A stretch of 64,000 nucleotides of DNA from Nostoc sp. KVJ20 (lineage in GTDB: Bacteria > Cyanobacteriota > Cyanobacteriia > Cyanobacteriales > Nostocaceae), in NCBI RefSeq assembly GCF_001712795.1, contig NZ_KV757658.1, positions 186,001 through 250,000 on the forward strand, read 5' to 3'. Below, piece by piece: positions 1 to 10,448 of this stretch; position 1 is the first letter of the stretch; the number at the start of each line of letters is the position of its first letter. The notes below the pieces were generated by a model that searched no databases, was not told where the DNA came from, and worked only from the letters and a program-made list of their open reading frames with translations. Both the position numbers and the translations under genes were made by a program.

Positions 1-1
1 A

Positions 2-2275
2 GAGCAGATTTTAGAGTTGAAAGTTTGTGATTTGGCGATGGGTTCGGGTGCATTCTTGGTAGAAAGTTGTCGTCAGTTGGCAGATAAATTAGTTGAAGCG
101 TGGAATAAGCAAAACGTATTACCTGAAATTCCAATTGATGAAGAACCATTACTTTATGCGCGGCGATTAGTAGCGCAACGGTGTTTGTATGGTGTGGATA
201 AAAACCCCTTTGCGGTGAATTTGGCTAAATTATCGCTGTGGCTGGCGACTTTGGCGAAAGCTCATCCTTTTACTTTTTTAGACCATGCGTTGAAATGGGG
301 AGATTCTTTAGTTGGGTTAACCTCTCAACAAATTCAAACGTTTAATTGGGATGAAGACAAGACTTATAAAGACCCAAACTTACCTTTGTTTAATCTAGCA
401 ATGGAGAAAGCGAAGTTTTATCGCAATGGAATTCACAATTTGGATGAAGATGATTATGCAGCCAAACGCGATTTTTACGAAAATATAGAAACAGAGTTGG
501 GGAATATTCGGCTAAAAGGGGATTTAGTTATTGCTTCATTTTTCGCCAAAGATAAGGACAAGGCGAGAAAAGATGAGCGTGATAATTCATGGTTGAAGTT
601 TTATCAATGGCAGAAAAATCAGGAAGATGATTTAGATGTTAGGCGGATTTGTGCAGAGTTGCGGTCTGGTGAGAAACCAGTTCCGGTTTTTAATTGGGAG
701 ATTGAATTTCCTGAAGTATTTGGTAGGGAGAATCCGGGATTTGATGCGATTGTTGGTAATCCACCTTTTTTGGGTGGTAAACGTATTAGTACAGTATTCG
801 GTGATGGTTATAGAGATTGGTTGCCTGTTGTACATCCTGAAACAAATAGCAATGGTGACTTAGTGGCGCATTTTTTCCGACGAGCATTTAGCCTTTTACG
901 TCAATCTGGATGTTTTGGATTAATTGCCACAAATACTATTGCCCAAGGAGATACTCGCAGCACAGGTTTGAGATATATCTGTGAGCAAGGTGGTGCAATT
1001 TACAATGCTCAAAAGCGGATGAAGTGGCCGGGTTTAGCGGCGGTTGTTGTGAGTGTTATTCATGTTTTTAAGGGTCAATACGAAAATAGAAAATTGCTAG
1101 ATGGACGAGAGGTTAACTTAATTTCTGCGTTTCTATTTCATACTGGTGGTAATGAAAATCCCAAAGTGTTATTGGTAAATGCTGAAAAAAGCTTTCAGGG
1201 TAGCATCGTATTAGGAATGGGTTTTACATTTGATGATTCCAATACTGATGCAACACCTATTGCAGAAATGCAACGTTTGATTGAAAAAAATAAGAAAAAT
1301 GCAGAGTTAATTTTTCCTTACATGGGTGGGGAAGAAGTAAATACTAGCCCAACCCATATCCATCATCGCTATGTAATTAATTTTGGAGAAATGAGTGAAG
1401 CTGAAGCCAGAGAATATCCTGACTTATATGGGATAGTCAAAGAAAAAGTTTTCCCAGAAAGAAAGAATAAGCCAGGAAGCTATAGCCGTCAGTGGTGGCT
1501 TTTTGGAAGAAGAAACCAACAAGGAAATAAAGCGATCGCTCCTCTTAAGAGTGTATTAGTAATTTCTCGTGTTGGTCAGCATGGTTCATTCACTTTTCTA
1601 CCTAATAAAATAGTTTATTCTGACTCACTTGTTGTTATTGCGATTGATAGTTTTTCTGCATTTTCGACATTACAATCTCGTCCTCACGAAATTTGGGCTA
1701 GGTTTCTGGGTTCATCCATGAAAGATGACCTCCGTTACACCCCCTCAGATTGCTTTGAAACCTTCCCCTTCCCCGAAAATTGGGAAACCAACGCCGCCCT
1801 AGAAGCAGTAGGTAAAACCTACTACGAATACCGCGCCGCCTTAATGGTTCGCAACAACCAGGGACTCACCGACACATACAACCGCTTCCACGATCCCGAC
1901 GAACGCCACCCTGATATTTTACAACTACGCTTACTCCACGCCCAATGCGATCGCGCTGTCCTTGATGCTTACGGCTGGACAGATATTTCCACAGAATGCA
2001 CCTTCCTGCTTGACTACGAAGACGAAGAAGACGACGAAAACACCAGCAAACGCCAGAAGAAAAAGCCTTGGCGCTACCGTTGGCCAGAAGAAATTCACGA
2101 CGAAGTATTAGCCCGTTTACTCGAACTCAACCAGCAACGCGCCGAAGCGGAAATTTTAGGCGGTAAAGCTGCTGAGAAATCCAAGGCAAAAGGGAATACT
2201 AAAAAAGTAGCAAAATCTCGCAAGGCGACGGAAACGACTTTAACTATTCCTGATTTTCCCTCTACTTCTATGTGA
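2..2275 (+). CDS. Adenine-specific DNA methyltransferase, DISARM DrmMI-like (N-terminus truncated by window edge)
   Basis: Frame is open to base 2 (EQILELKVCDLAMGSGAFLVE...). The ORF-track start at 17 is a TTG inside the gene. SAM-binding motif DLAMGSGAF, catalytic NPPF (VGNPPFLGG), C-terminal KPWRYRWPEEIHDEVLARLL. Confidence 0.85.
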   Translation, partial: EQILELKVCDLAMGSGAFLVESCRQLADKLVEAWNKQNVLPEIPIDEEPLLYARRLVAQRCLYGVDKNPFAVNLAKLSLWLATLAKAHPFTFLDHALKWGDSLVGLTSQQIQTFNWDEDKTYKDPNLPLFNLAMEKAKFYRNGIHNLDEDDYAAKRDFYENIETELGNIRLKGDLVIASFFAKDKDKARKDERDNSWLKFYQWQKNQEDDLDVRRICAELRSGEKPVPVFNWEIEFPEVFGRENPGFDAIVGNPPFLGGKRISTVFGDGYRDWLPVVHPETNSNGDLVAHFFRRAFSLLRQSGCFGLIATNTIAQGDTRSTGLRYICEQGGAIYNAQKRMKWPGLAAVVVSVIHVFKGQYENRKLLDGREVNLISAFLFHTGGNENPKVLLVNAEKSFQGSIVLGMGFTFDDSNTDATPIAEMQRLIEKNKKNAELIFPYMGGEEVNTSPTHIHHRYVINFGEMSEAEAREYPDLYGIVKEKVFPERKNKPGSYSRQWWLFGRRNQQGNKAIAPLKSVLVISRVGQHGSFTFLPNKIVYSDSLVVIAIDSFSAFSTLQSRPHEIWARFLGSSMKDDLRYTPSDCFETFPFPENWETNAALEAVGKTYYEYRAALMVRNNQGLTDTYNRFHDPDERHPDILQLRLLHAQCDRAVLDAYGWTDISTECTFLLDYEDEEDDENTSKRQKKKPWRYRWPEEIHDEVLARLLELNQQRAEAEILGGKAAEKSKAKGNTKKVAKSRKATETTLTIPDFPSTSM

Positions 2276-2348
2276 CAGGTTCAACGTTAGCTATACCGAT
2301 GAATTCCCAAAAAAGCATAGCCATCCTAAATCATTTATGAACACTTAC

Positions 2349-2378
2349 TGTTCCCTGTTCCCTATTCCCTGTTCCCTG
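2349..2378. repeat. Short tandem heptanucleotide repeat (TTCCCTG-type, STRR-like)
   Basis: tgttccctgttccctattccctgttccctg in the gap between methylase and helicase genes. Confidence 0.8.
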
Positions 2379-2386
2379 CCCTCATT

Positions 2387-5300
2387 ATGACCACATCTGC
2401 CGAAGTGCGATCGCATCTAATCCGCGCCATGCAACTAGACTTGGTGGGGCCAACCCCTGATGATGTTGAATATGCCGAAGAAATCCTCACCCAAGCTCCT
2501 TCTAAGTGGTATCTTACAGGTTTTTTAGTACCTTTTGGAGCGCCTGTTGAAGTGCGATCGGACGAAACAGCAGACGACACACTCGAACAACTTAGTAGCA
2601 GTGATACTAATGAAGATGCCAATGCTCCCGAAGCCTCCTCAGCCCGTAAAGCTCACTTTCCTTCTTCCATTGGCTTGAGCTTTCTTCTACTAGAAAATAC
2701 CACAGAACTGAATATAACTGTGCAGTGGGGTGACTACCAATTTCTTGAAAGCGAAACAGAATTAGATGATAGCGAGAATCCCCAGTCAGCCAAGCAAGAA
2801 TTATGGCAACGCTCTCCTCATTGCATTAGTATGCCTATTTCCTTGCTGGGAAATCAGCGAAAAATTCAGATTGAAGTTCCAGACAGCAACGGCTTAAAGT
2901 TATTTGTGTCAAATCGGGCTGTAGCTTCATCACCTCAACAAAAACTCCCTGTTGGTACGCGTTCAGTTTCAGTATTCTTAGTTAACTACCGCAGCAACAA
3001 TCCCAACCAAAAGCACGACATCAGTTTTATTTTTCAAGCCTGCCTCACCATCCGCACAGCTGACGCTTTTGTATCCCGCCCAAACTTGCGGGGGCAAAAC
3101 AGCCAAGACAGAGACGAAGCGGTGTCAAGCCTGCAATACCGCAACGATTGCGAATATGCTGTTGGACACAACGTTTCTGCTATTACTATCCTTAGCTCGA
3201 ATCATATCTGTCAAGAAATTCGTACTAACTGGATGCCCACAGCAGAGGTGGCCAGAGTAGAACCAGCAGAAATTCCGGGGCTAGAACTAGGCATGGAAGC
3301 GTTGGCTAAGGCAAAAGACGCGGCAACAATCTCTCAGATGGTTTACCCAATGGTGACTGCATATACTGACTGGATTGCCCAACAGCAAGCCGCAGCCCCT
3401 ACTGAACCGCACCAGAGAAAAATTGCTAGTGAATTATTAACCACAGCTAGCAGGATTAAGCAACGCATAGCCGCCGGATTACAAGCTTTAGACGATCCTC
3501 TGGTGTTAGAAGCTTTTCAAATTGCTAACCAAGCCTTAGCAACTGCCAGAAGACAACGCCTAACTCACGATAATCCAGACAAATCCCCTGAAGACTTTTC
3601 ACCACCGAAGTGGCGACCTTTCCAGCTAGCTTTTCTGCTGTTGAACATCCTGAGCATTGCTCAACCAGAACATCCAGATCGGGAAATAGTAGATTTGCTG
3701 TTCTTTCCCACAGGTGGCGGCAAAACCGAAGCCTATTTAGGGTTGGCAGCCTTCACTCTGGTGCTGCGTCGTCTGCGCGATCCTAGTATCCACTCTGCTG
3801 GTGTCAGCGTTCTCATGCGCTACACTCTGCGCCTCCTGACCCTAGACCAATTGGAAAGAGCTGCAACCCTCGTCTGTGCCTTAGAACTAGAACGTCAGCA
3901 AAATCCTAGACTAGGTAAGCATCCCTTTGAGATTGGGTTGTGGGTTGGGCAGGGTGCCACACCCAATAAAATGGGTAAAAAAGGCGACAAAGATAATTCA
4001 GCTTGGGCGCGGACTCAAGAATTTGATCGGCATTATCCTCATAAACCGAAGCCGATTCCCCTAGAAAGGTGTCCTTGGTGTGGCACGGAATTGAAAGCGC
4101 GATCGTTTCAACTTTTACCACTTGCTGATGCACCTACTGACCTGCGGGTAATCTGCGACAATCGGAAAAAACACGCAGATGGTAAACCTGCTTGTATATT
4201 TAAAGGCAACAACCCCTTACCCATCGTTGCCGTAGATGAACAAATCTATCGACGGCTTCCTTGCTTCATAATTTCCACCGTTGATAAATTTGCGAATCTG
4301 CCTTGGGTTGGTCAAACTGGAGCGCTATTTGGCAAGGTAACTCATTTTGATGAAAAAGTAGGATTCACTGGGCCAGCTGATGCTAAAACCAAAGGTCGAG
4401 CCTTAGACAAAAATTTACCTCCACCAGATTTGATTATTCAAGACGAATTGCACTTGATTTCTGGGCCTCTGGGAACAATGGTGGGATTATACGAAACGGT
4501 TATCGATGTTCTGTGTAGTGTGACGCACAATGATAAAACTATCCGACCGAAGATTATTGCTTCCACTGCTACAGTCCGCCGTGCGGAGCGCCAAATTCAA
4601 GCTTTGTTTAGTCACAGCCAGGTAGATATTTTTCCGCCTCCTGGGCCCGATCGCCACGACTCCTTTTTTGCCGAAACCGTACCAATTACTAAAACACCGG
4701 GACGGCTTTATGTCGGAGTTGTAGCCCAAGGACGCAGCCTTAAAGTAGTTCTGTTACGAGCATACTTAGCCCTGTTGGGAGCAGCTAAACAAGCTTGGGA
4801 AGATGCCGGCGGAAAAACAAATCCGCATAATCCTGCTGACCCTTATATGACACTGCTAGGTTATTTTAATTCCCTGCGGGAATTGGGTGGTAGTCGCCGC
4901 CTAGTGGAAGATGAGGTAAACTCCCGCCTGAGTCATTATGGCGATCGCCGTCGCTACCAAGAACCGTTTAGCTTATTTTGCGATCGCAAAATTGATGATG
5001 AACCAGAAGAATTAACCTCTCGCATCAGCACTAACAAAGTTGCTAATACCAAACGTCGTCTAGCTTTACCTTTTCATGAGAAAGAAAGAGTTGATATTGC
5101 CCTAGCAACTAACATGATTTCCGTAGGGCTAGATATCACGCGCTTAGGGCTGATGGTAGTTTTAGGACAGCCGAAAACCACTGCCGAATACATCCAAGCC
5201 ACCAGCCGCGTCGGTCGAGAAGCTGAAAAACCTGGTTTAGTCGTTACCTTACTCAACATTCACCGACCGCGCGATCGCTCTCACTACGAACGTTTTCAAA

Positions 5301-5809
5301 TCTGGCATGATACTTTCTACCGCACAGTGGAAGCAAGTAGCGTTACTCCCTTCTCACCCCGCGCCATCGATCGGGGTTTATCAGGTGTTACCGTTGCCCT
5401 TGCCAGATTAGGTAATGCAGAGATGACAGCGCCTCTAGGTGCTGCTCAAATTAGCCAACATCGCCTGCTTTTAGATTTTGTGGTGGATGCGATCGTTAAA
5501 CGTGCAGAAGGACATAGCCCTTTAAAAGCCGATGAAGCCGAAAGTCTGCGTCAAGAAATCCGGCGACAAGTTATAGACCGTTTAGATACATGGCAACATA
5601 TTGCCGTGCAAGACCAACGCCTACAATATCAACGCAATGAAATAGAGATGGCAGCCCCTTTACTACTTGATGCCCTTGACCCCAAGGCGGACAAAGAAAG
5701 TAGCGATCGGCAAAAATTCAAAGCCCAACGCAGCTTGCGAGATGTCGAGCCAGTAGTGAAACTTTTTGTGCGTGACCCTGTTGGTTTAGAAATAGAGGAA
5801 GAGGTTTAA
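2387..5809 (+). CDS. drmA: DISARM DrmA-like helicase
   Basis: 1140 aa; Walker A FFPTGGGKTEAYLG, Walker B IIQDELHLISGPLG, motif III IIASTATVRRAE, helicase C-domain ATNMISVGLDITRLGLMVV...QATSRVGRE; directly upstream of a DUF1998 gene. Confidence 0.85.
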   Translation: MTTSAEVRSHLIRAMQLDLVGPTPDDVEYAEEILTQAPSKWYLTGFLVPFGAPVEVRSDETADDTLEQLSSSDTNEDANAPEASSARKAHFPSSIGLSFLLLENTTELNITVQWGDYQFLESETELDDSENPQSAKQELWQRSPHCISMPISLLGNQRKIQIEVPDSNGLKLFVSNRAVASSPQQKLPVGTRSVSVFLVNYRSNNPNQKHDISFIFQACLTIRTADAFVSRPNLRGQNSQDRDEAVSSLQYRNDCEYAVGHNVSAITILSSNHICQEIRTNWMPTAEVARVEPAEIPGLELGMEALAKAKDAATISQMVYPMVTAYTDWIAQQQAAAPTEPHQRKIASELLTTASRIKQRIAAGLQALDDPLVLEAFQIANQALATARRQRLTHDNPDKSPEDFSPPKWRPFQLAFLLLNILSIAQPEHPDREIVDLLFFPTGGGKTEAYLGLAAFTLVLRRLRDPSIHSAGVSVLMRYTLRLLTLDQLERAATLVCALELERQQNPRLGKHPFEIGLWVGQGATPNKMGKKGDKDNSAWARTQEFDRHYPHKPKPIPLERCPWCGTELKARSFQLLPLADAPTDLRVICDNRKKHADGKPACIFKGNNPLPIVAVDEQIYRRLPCFIISTVDKFANLPWVGQTGALFGKVTHFDEKVGFTGPADAKTKGRALDKNLPPPDLIIQDELHLISGPLGTMVGLYETVIDVLCSVTHNDKTIRPKIIASTATVRRAERQIQALFSHSQVDIFPPPGPDRHDSFFAETVPITKTPGRLYVGVVAQGRSLKVVLLRAYLALLGAAKQAWEDAGGKTNPHNPADPYMTLLGYFNSLRELGGSRRLVEDEVNSRLSHYGDRRRYQEPFSLFCDRKIDDEPEELTSRISTNKVANTKRRLALPFHEKERVDIALATNMISVGLDITRLGLMVVLGQPKTTAEYIQATSRVGREAEKPGLVVTLLNIHRPRDRSHYERFQIWHDTFYRTVEASSVTPFSPRAIDRGLSGVTVALARLGNAEMTAPLGAAQISQHRLLLDFVVDAIVKRAEGHSPLKADEAESLRQEIRRQVIDRLDTWQHIAVQDQRLQYQRNEIEMAAPLLLDALDPKADKESSDRQKFKAQRSLRDVEPVVKLFVRDPVGLEIEEEV

Positions 5810-7695
5810 TGAAGAAGTCAAATAATAAAATAAAACCACAAGCAGAAATCCGCCAAAGCCAGCTTTTATCAACCTTTGGCCCAGGAGCGATGGTAGATTT
5901 ACCTAAATACTCGGTAGTAATTGGGGGATTGACCTACTGGAAAGGCGAAATGCAGCCTATTCGTGAAGACCGTTTGAAAGATAAAGTTTGCGAAATGCTG
6001 CAAGTTAAGAATATCGAACTATTTAGTCCACCAAGAGAGACTTCAGACCCTAATATGCCCCTCACTGGTGTGGATGCATTTATTTTTCCTGCTTGGTTTG
6101 TAGCTCAAGTCGATCAAACCATTCGCTTCAACGGGAAAGATTATCGTACCCGTCCCCTAGCTAACTGGCGAACAGTCAAGGAGGGATCAAAATTTGAAGG
6201 ACAGCGCGTGTCATACGTACCAGTCCGCTTTGTGCAAGCTTGTATAAATGGACATCTGAGCGATATAGACTGGTACGCCTTTGCCCATAATGATTTTAAA
6301 ACCACCTGTCGGGGACAACTGTGGCTAGATGAAGGTGGCTCTGGCAATGACTTTGAAGAAATTTTTGTGCGCTGTGATGGCTGTAAAAAAGCCCGTCGTC
6401 CACTTTCCATAGCTAAAGCCAAAAATTCCAAAGTTTTCGGACAATGCCAAGGGCATCGTCCTTGGCTGGGTGCTAAAGCTCAGGAACCATGTTGGGTCTG
6501 TGTCCCAGATAAATCAGGTAATATTGTCCAAACCAACGAACCAGAACATAACCGTCTTTTGGTACGTTCTGCTAGTAATGCTTATTTTGCTCAAACCCTC
6601 AGCGTGATTTCGATTCCAGATGCTGATGAGCAATTGAAAAAAGTAGTGGATCGCCATTACTTACAGGATTTGGAATATTTGGAAGACTTAGATGAAGTGC
6701 AAAAAAATCTGAAAAGGAATCCTAAGTATGCTGACTTAACTAAATTTGGAGCAGAGGTGGTTTGGGCAGAAATTCAACGCCGTCAAAGTGGAAGAAGCAG
6801 CGATTCTAAAACCATCAAACAAGTAGAAATTGAAGCCTTACTTTCTTGTTCAGCAGAAATAGGTACTTCTAATGACGAGTTTTACGCTAGTAAACGCAAG
6901 TTAGATAATTTCAATCCTGCACTATTGCCATTTATAGAACAGGTAGTGTTGGTGCATCGTCTGCGAGAAGTGATTGCCCAAGTTGGCTTTACCCGTTTTG
7001 AGGCATCCATCCCTAATATTGAAGGAGAAATTGATGATTTAAGCATTAATGTGCGGCGTGCTGATTTGGATTTTGAACGTCAATGGGTGCCTGCGATTGA
7101 GAATAAAGGCGAAGGGGTGTTTATTGCCTTCAACAAACAAGCTGTTAAAGATTGGCAGCAACGGAAGGCTGTTAAACAACAGGGGCAAAAATTAGAAAGG
7201 GGTTTCAATGTCTGGCGCGATCGCAAAGGCATTCCCCCTGAAAAAGCCATTTTCCCTGGACTTCCTTATATCATGCTCCATTCCCTATCACACCTCTTAA
7301 TTACAGCAGTGTCTTTGGAGTGTGGTTATGCAGCTAGTTCAATTCGTGAACGCATCTATGCCAGTGATGCAGGTTATGGCATCCTTTTATATACTGGTTC
7401 TCCCGGTTCTGAGGGGACTTTAGGGGGACTTGTACAAGTAGGAAATCAACTTGAAGAACATTTGAATGTTGCCCTAGAGTTGGGAAAACTTTGCTCTAAC
7501 GATCCAGTATGCGCTCAACATCAACCAGACAACGTACAAGAGGAAAGATTTTTACACGGATCTGCTTGTCACGGATGCCTACTGATCGCGGAAACTTCCT
7601 GCGAACGCCGCAATGAGTTTCTCGATAGAGCATTAGTTGTGGCTACTGTTGAAGGACTAGGAGCAGAATTCTTTCCAGATCAGGTACTTGTTTAA
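5809..7695 (+). CDS. drmB: DISARM DrmB-like protein (DUF1998)
   Basis: Stop/start overlap TAATG with drmA. Cys motifs CDGCKKARRPL...CQGHRPWLG...CWVC; HSLSHLLITAVSLECGY; GILLYTGSPGSEGTLGGLV; C-terminal CAQHQPD...GSACHGCLLIAETSCERRNEFLDR. Confidence 0.85.
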   Translation: MKKSNNKIKPQAEIRQSQLLSTFGPGAMVDLPKYSVVIGGLTYWKGEMQPIREDRLKDKVCEMLQVKNIELFSPPRETSDPNMPLTGVDAFIFPAWFVAQVDQTIRFNGKDYRTRPLANWRTVKEGSKFEGQRVSYVPVRFVQACINGHLSDIDWYAFAHNDFKTTCRGQLWLDEGGSGNDFEEIFVRCDGCKKARRPLSIAKAKNSKVFGQCQGHRPWLGAKAQEPCWVCVPDKSGNIVQTNEPEHNRLLVRSASNAYFAQTLSVISIPDADEQLKKVVDRHYLQDLEYLEDLDEVQKNLKRNPKYADLTKFGAEVVWAEIQRRQSGRSSDSKTIKQVEIEALLSCSAEIGTSNDEFYASKRKLDNFNPALLPFIEQVVLVHRLREVIAQVGFTRFEASIPNIEGEIDDLSINVRRADLDFERQWVPAIENKGEGVFIAFNKQAVKDWQQRKAVKQQGQKLERGFNVWRDRKGIPPEKAIFPGLPYIMLHSLSHLLITAVSLECGYAASSIRERIYASDAGYGILLYTGSPGSEGTLGGLVQVGNQLEEHLNVALELGKLCSNDPVCAQHQPDNVQEERFLHGSACHGCLLIAETSCERRNEFLDRALVVATVEGLGAEFFPDQVLV

Positions 7696-8492
7696 TGGGT
7701 TTTCTCAACCTCAGTCGTCCAGTCCTTGTTAATTTGGCAGCAGCTTTAGAAACTGGCAGACTTTCCCCGCCCTTTTCTATATCCAATGTAGCTAACTACA
7801 TCCCTGCGGCTTTAAATCGAGACATAGTTGATGAACTCAACCGCCTCAATGTCATCGGCGTACATTCTCAGCATATTGCTTATACGCTGCGACTGCTGGC
7901 AGAAGAACGAAGTACATCCCAAGCAGTAAGCGATCGCGTTGATTTGGTTTGGACTGGCCCAGAAATTGCTGGTTCTCAAAGCCGTGACACTGGGGTTGTT
8001 GTGCGCGAGTTGTTTAGCACTGCCAAAATAAGCGTTCTCATTTCTAGTTTTGCTATTGATAAAAAACAAAAAGCACGAGAGTTATTTATGGTGCTGGCAG
8101 AACGCATGGATTTTAACCCAGAATTAAATGTGCGAATGTTTCTTAACGTTAATCGACCACACAATAATGAAGTACCAACATCTACTTTACTACGGGAGTT
8201 TGCCAGTAGTTTTCGCCAAGATATTTGGCCAGGAAAAAGACTACCTGAAGTGTTTCACGATCCGCGATCGCTGATGGTGGGTGTGGAATCAAAAGCTTGT
8301 TTACACGCCAAGTGTGTTGTTGTAGATAAGCAGCGTGTGCTTGTGACATCCGCCAATTTTACAGAAGCGGCTCACGAGCGCAATATCGAAGCTGGTGTAT
8401 TACTAAACGACCCAGTAACGGCTATTGCTTTGCAAATGCAATTTGAAAGCTTGGTTACAAGAAATATACTATGTCGAATTCCTGGAATTTAA
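7695..8492 (+). CDS. drmC: DISARM DrmC-like phospholipase D-family protein
   Basis: HxK motif HAKCVVVDKQRVLVTSANFTEAAHERNIEAGVLL; TAATG overlap with upstream gene. Confidence 0.85.
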   Translation: MGFLNLSRPVLVNLAAALETGRLSPPFSISNVANYIPAALNRDIVDELNRLNVIGVHSQHIAYTLRLLAEERSTSQAVSDRVDLVWTGPEIAGSQSRDTGVVVRELFSTAKISVLISSFAIDKKQKARELFMVLAERMDFNPELNVRMFLNVNRPHNNEVPTSTLLREFASSFRQDIWPGKRLPEVFHDPRSLMVGVESKACLHAKCVVVDKQRVLVTSANFTEAAHERNIEAGVLLNDPVTAIALQMQFESLVTRNILCRIPGI

Positions 8493-8511
8493 ATATTTAA
8501 AGTAACATCTT

Positions 8512-10353
8512 ATGTCTACATTTGATTCTACCAAGACAAGTCTAGCCACTTTACTAAACGATATCGTAGTTGGCAAAATTCAACTGCCCGATTTTCAACG
8601 AGGGTGGGTTTGGGATGATGAACATATCCGCTCTCTGTTAGTAAGTATTGCTCGTGCCTTTCCTGTCGGAGCAATCATGTTACTAGAGGCAGGTGGTGAT
8701 GCTAAGTTCAAAGCGCGTCCCATTGAAGGAGTAGAGCTAACAAAAGCAATACTTAGCAAATTAGAAAAGTTGATTCTTGATGGACAACAGAGACTGACTT
8801 CATTAACGCAAGTGTTAATGTTTACACAACCAGTACAAACTCGTGACTACAAGAAAAAATTACTTCATCGCTATTACTACATTGATATCGAAACAGCCCT
8901 ATTAGGAAAAGAGCATTATGAAAGTGCGATTATTAGCGTTGATACTGATCGCACTGTGCGAGAAAACTTTGGACGTGATTTAAAGCTGGATCTCAGCACT
9001 CCAGAAAAGGAATATGAGAACTTTTACTTTCCTTGTAACCAGCTCCTTAACTCTGATGAGTGGGAGGAGGGATTGCTTGCCTACGACGTTACAAAGTTCG
9101 GGCGATATGCTCAATTCCGTAAACAGGTTGTGAATGAATTTCGTAACTATAACATTCCGATCATTGAACTCAGCAAGGAAAACAAGAAAGAAGCAGTCTG
9201 CCTTGTCTTTGAGAAAGTCAATACCGGAGGTGTTTCCCTCTCGGTATTTGAACTCATGACTGCCACTTACGCTATTGATGATGTAAACCTGCGGGATGAA
9301 TGGTTTGGTAATGCTCACGAAGGTATCGAAGGTACTCAACCGCATCTAAGAAAGCAAAGTTTGTTACGCGAGGTTCAACCTACTGAGTTTCTTCAAGGAT
9401 TGACACTACTGCATACTTGGGATAAACGAAGGGAAGACTTAAAGGCGGGAAAAACTGGCAAGCAAATAACAGGTGTGACTGCCAAGCGCGAAGCCGTTCT
9501 ATCTTTAACTGTAGATGCTTACCAAAAATGGAAACAGCCTCTTACAGAGGGTTACTGGAAAGCAGCTAAATTTCTACGTCAAGAATCGTTTTTCTCTACC
9601 AACGATTTACCCTACCGTACCCAACTTGTTCCGCTTGCGGTAGTCATGGCATTCCTTGGCGATCGCTGGCTTGAACCTAAAATCTACGACAAAATCGCTC
9701 GTTGGTTTTGGTGTGGTATCCTCGGTGAACTGTACGGGGGGGCAGTTGAAACCCGTATAGCTCTAGATATTCAGGAACTTATAGATTGGATTGAGGGTGG
9801 CAAGGAAGAACCTTCGACTGTTATAGATGCTAACTTCCAGCCTACGCGTTTAGGTACTTTACGTTCCCGCAATAGCGCTGCATACAAAGGGATCAATGTC
9901 TTAGTTCAGCGTGAAGGTGCTCAAGACTTCTTCTGGAAAGTTGCTATACGAGATTTGGATGAAACCGATTGGGAGGAGCGCAAACTCGATATTCATCACA
10001 TTTTCCCCAGGAATTGGTGTGATAAGAACGATATTCCCCCATCTCGCTATAACTCTATCCTCAACAAAACCCCAATATCCTTTAAAGCAAATCGCATGAT
10101 TGGTGGTAAAGCTCCAAGTGAATATCTGGTTCAGCTTCAAAAGCATGACAGTGTTCAGCTAGACGATGCAGGTATGAATGCAATTCTGGCAACTCACCAA
10201 ATCGATGCAATAAAACTTCGACAAGACGACTTTGAGGGTTTCATGGCATCGCGTCAACGGATGATACTTGGCAAAATTGAAGCTGCTATGGGCAAACCAG
10301 TCTTGGCTGTGGATGATTCAGCATTCAGCGATGTGACAGATGAAGAAGAGTGA
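8512..10353 (+). CDS. DUF262 plus HNH (DUF1524-like) protein, GmrSD-type restriction-like
   Basis: N-terminus IQLPDFQRGWVWDDEHIRSLLVSIARAFPVGAIMLLE...LILDGQQRLTSL; C-terminal DIHHIFPRNWCDKNDI. Confidence 0.85.
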   Translation: MSTFDSTKTSLATLLNDIVVGKIQLPDFQRGWVWDDEHIRSLLVSIARAFPVGAIMLLEAGGDAKFKARPIEGVELTKAILSKLEKLILDGQQRLTSLTQVLMFTQPVQTRDYKKKLLHRYYYIDIETALLGKEHYESAIISVDTDRTVRENFGRDLKLDLSTPEKEYENFYFPCNQLLNSDEWEEGLLAYDVTKFGRYAQFRKQVVNEFRNYNIPIIELSKENKKEAVCLVFEKVNTGGVSLSVFELMTATYAIDDVNLRDEWFGNAHEGIEGTQPHLRKQSLLREVQPTEFLQGLTLLHTWDKRREDLKAGKTGKQITGVTAKREAVLSLTVDAYQKWKQPLTEGYWKAAKFLRQESFFSTNDLPYRTQLVPLAVVMAFLGDRWLEPKIYDKIARWFWCGILGELYGGAVETRIALDIQELIDWIEGGKEEPSTVIDANFQPTRLGTLRSRNSAAYKGINVLVQREGAQDFFWKVAIRDLDETDWEERKLDIHHIFPRNWCDKNDIPPSRYNSILNKTPISFKANRMIGGKAPSEYLVQLQKHDSVQLDDAGMNAILATHQIDAIKLRQDDFEGFMASRQRMILGKIEAAMGKPVLAVDDSAFSDVTDEEE

Positions 10354-10448
10354 TTGGAGATAGATTAACTTCGCATTCAATGATGCTGTTTTAACATTCA
10401 CATCGCTTACTCTCTTACTGCGTATTTGACCTTTTAAACCCTAATAAT

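Noticed and set aside
632-863. ORFs at 632-835 (-) and 636-863 (+)
   Set aside because: Out-of-frame shadow ORFs inside the methylase gene.
2362-2622. Minus-strand 86-aa ORF at the drmA start
   Set aside because: Antisense to a confidently assigned gene; Ser-rich low-complexity translation typical of antisense.
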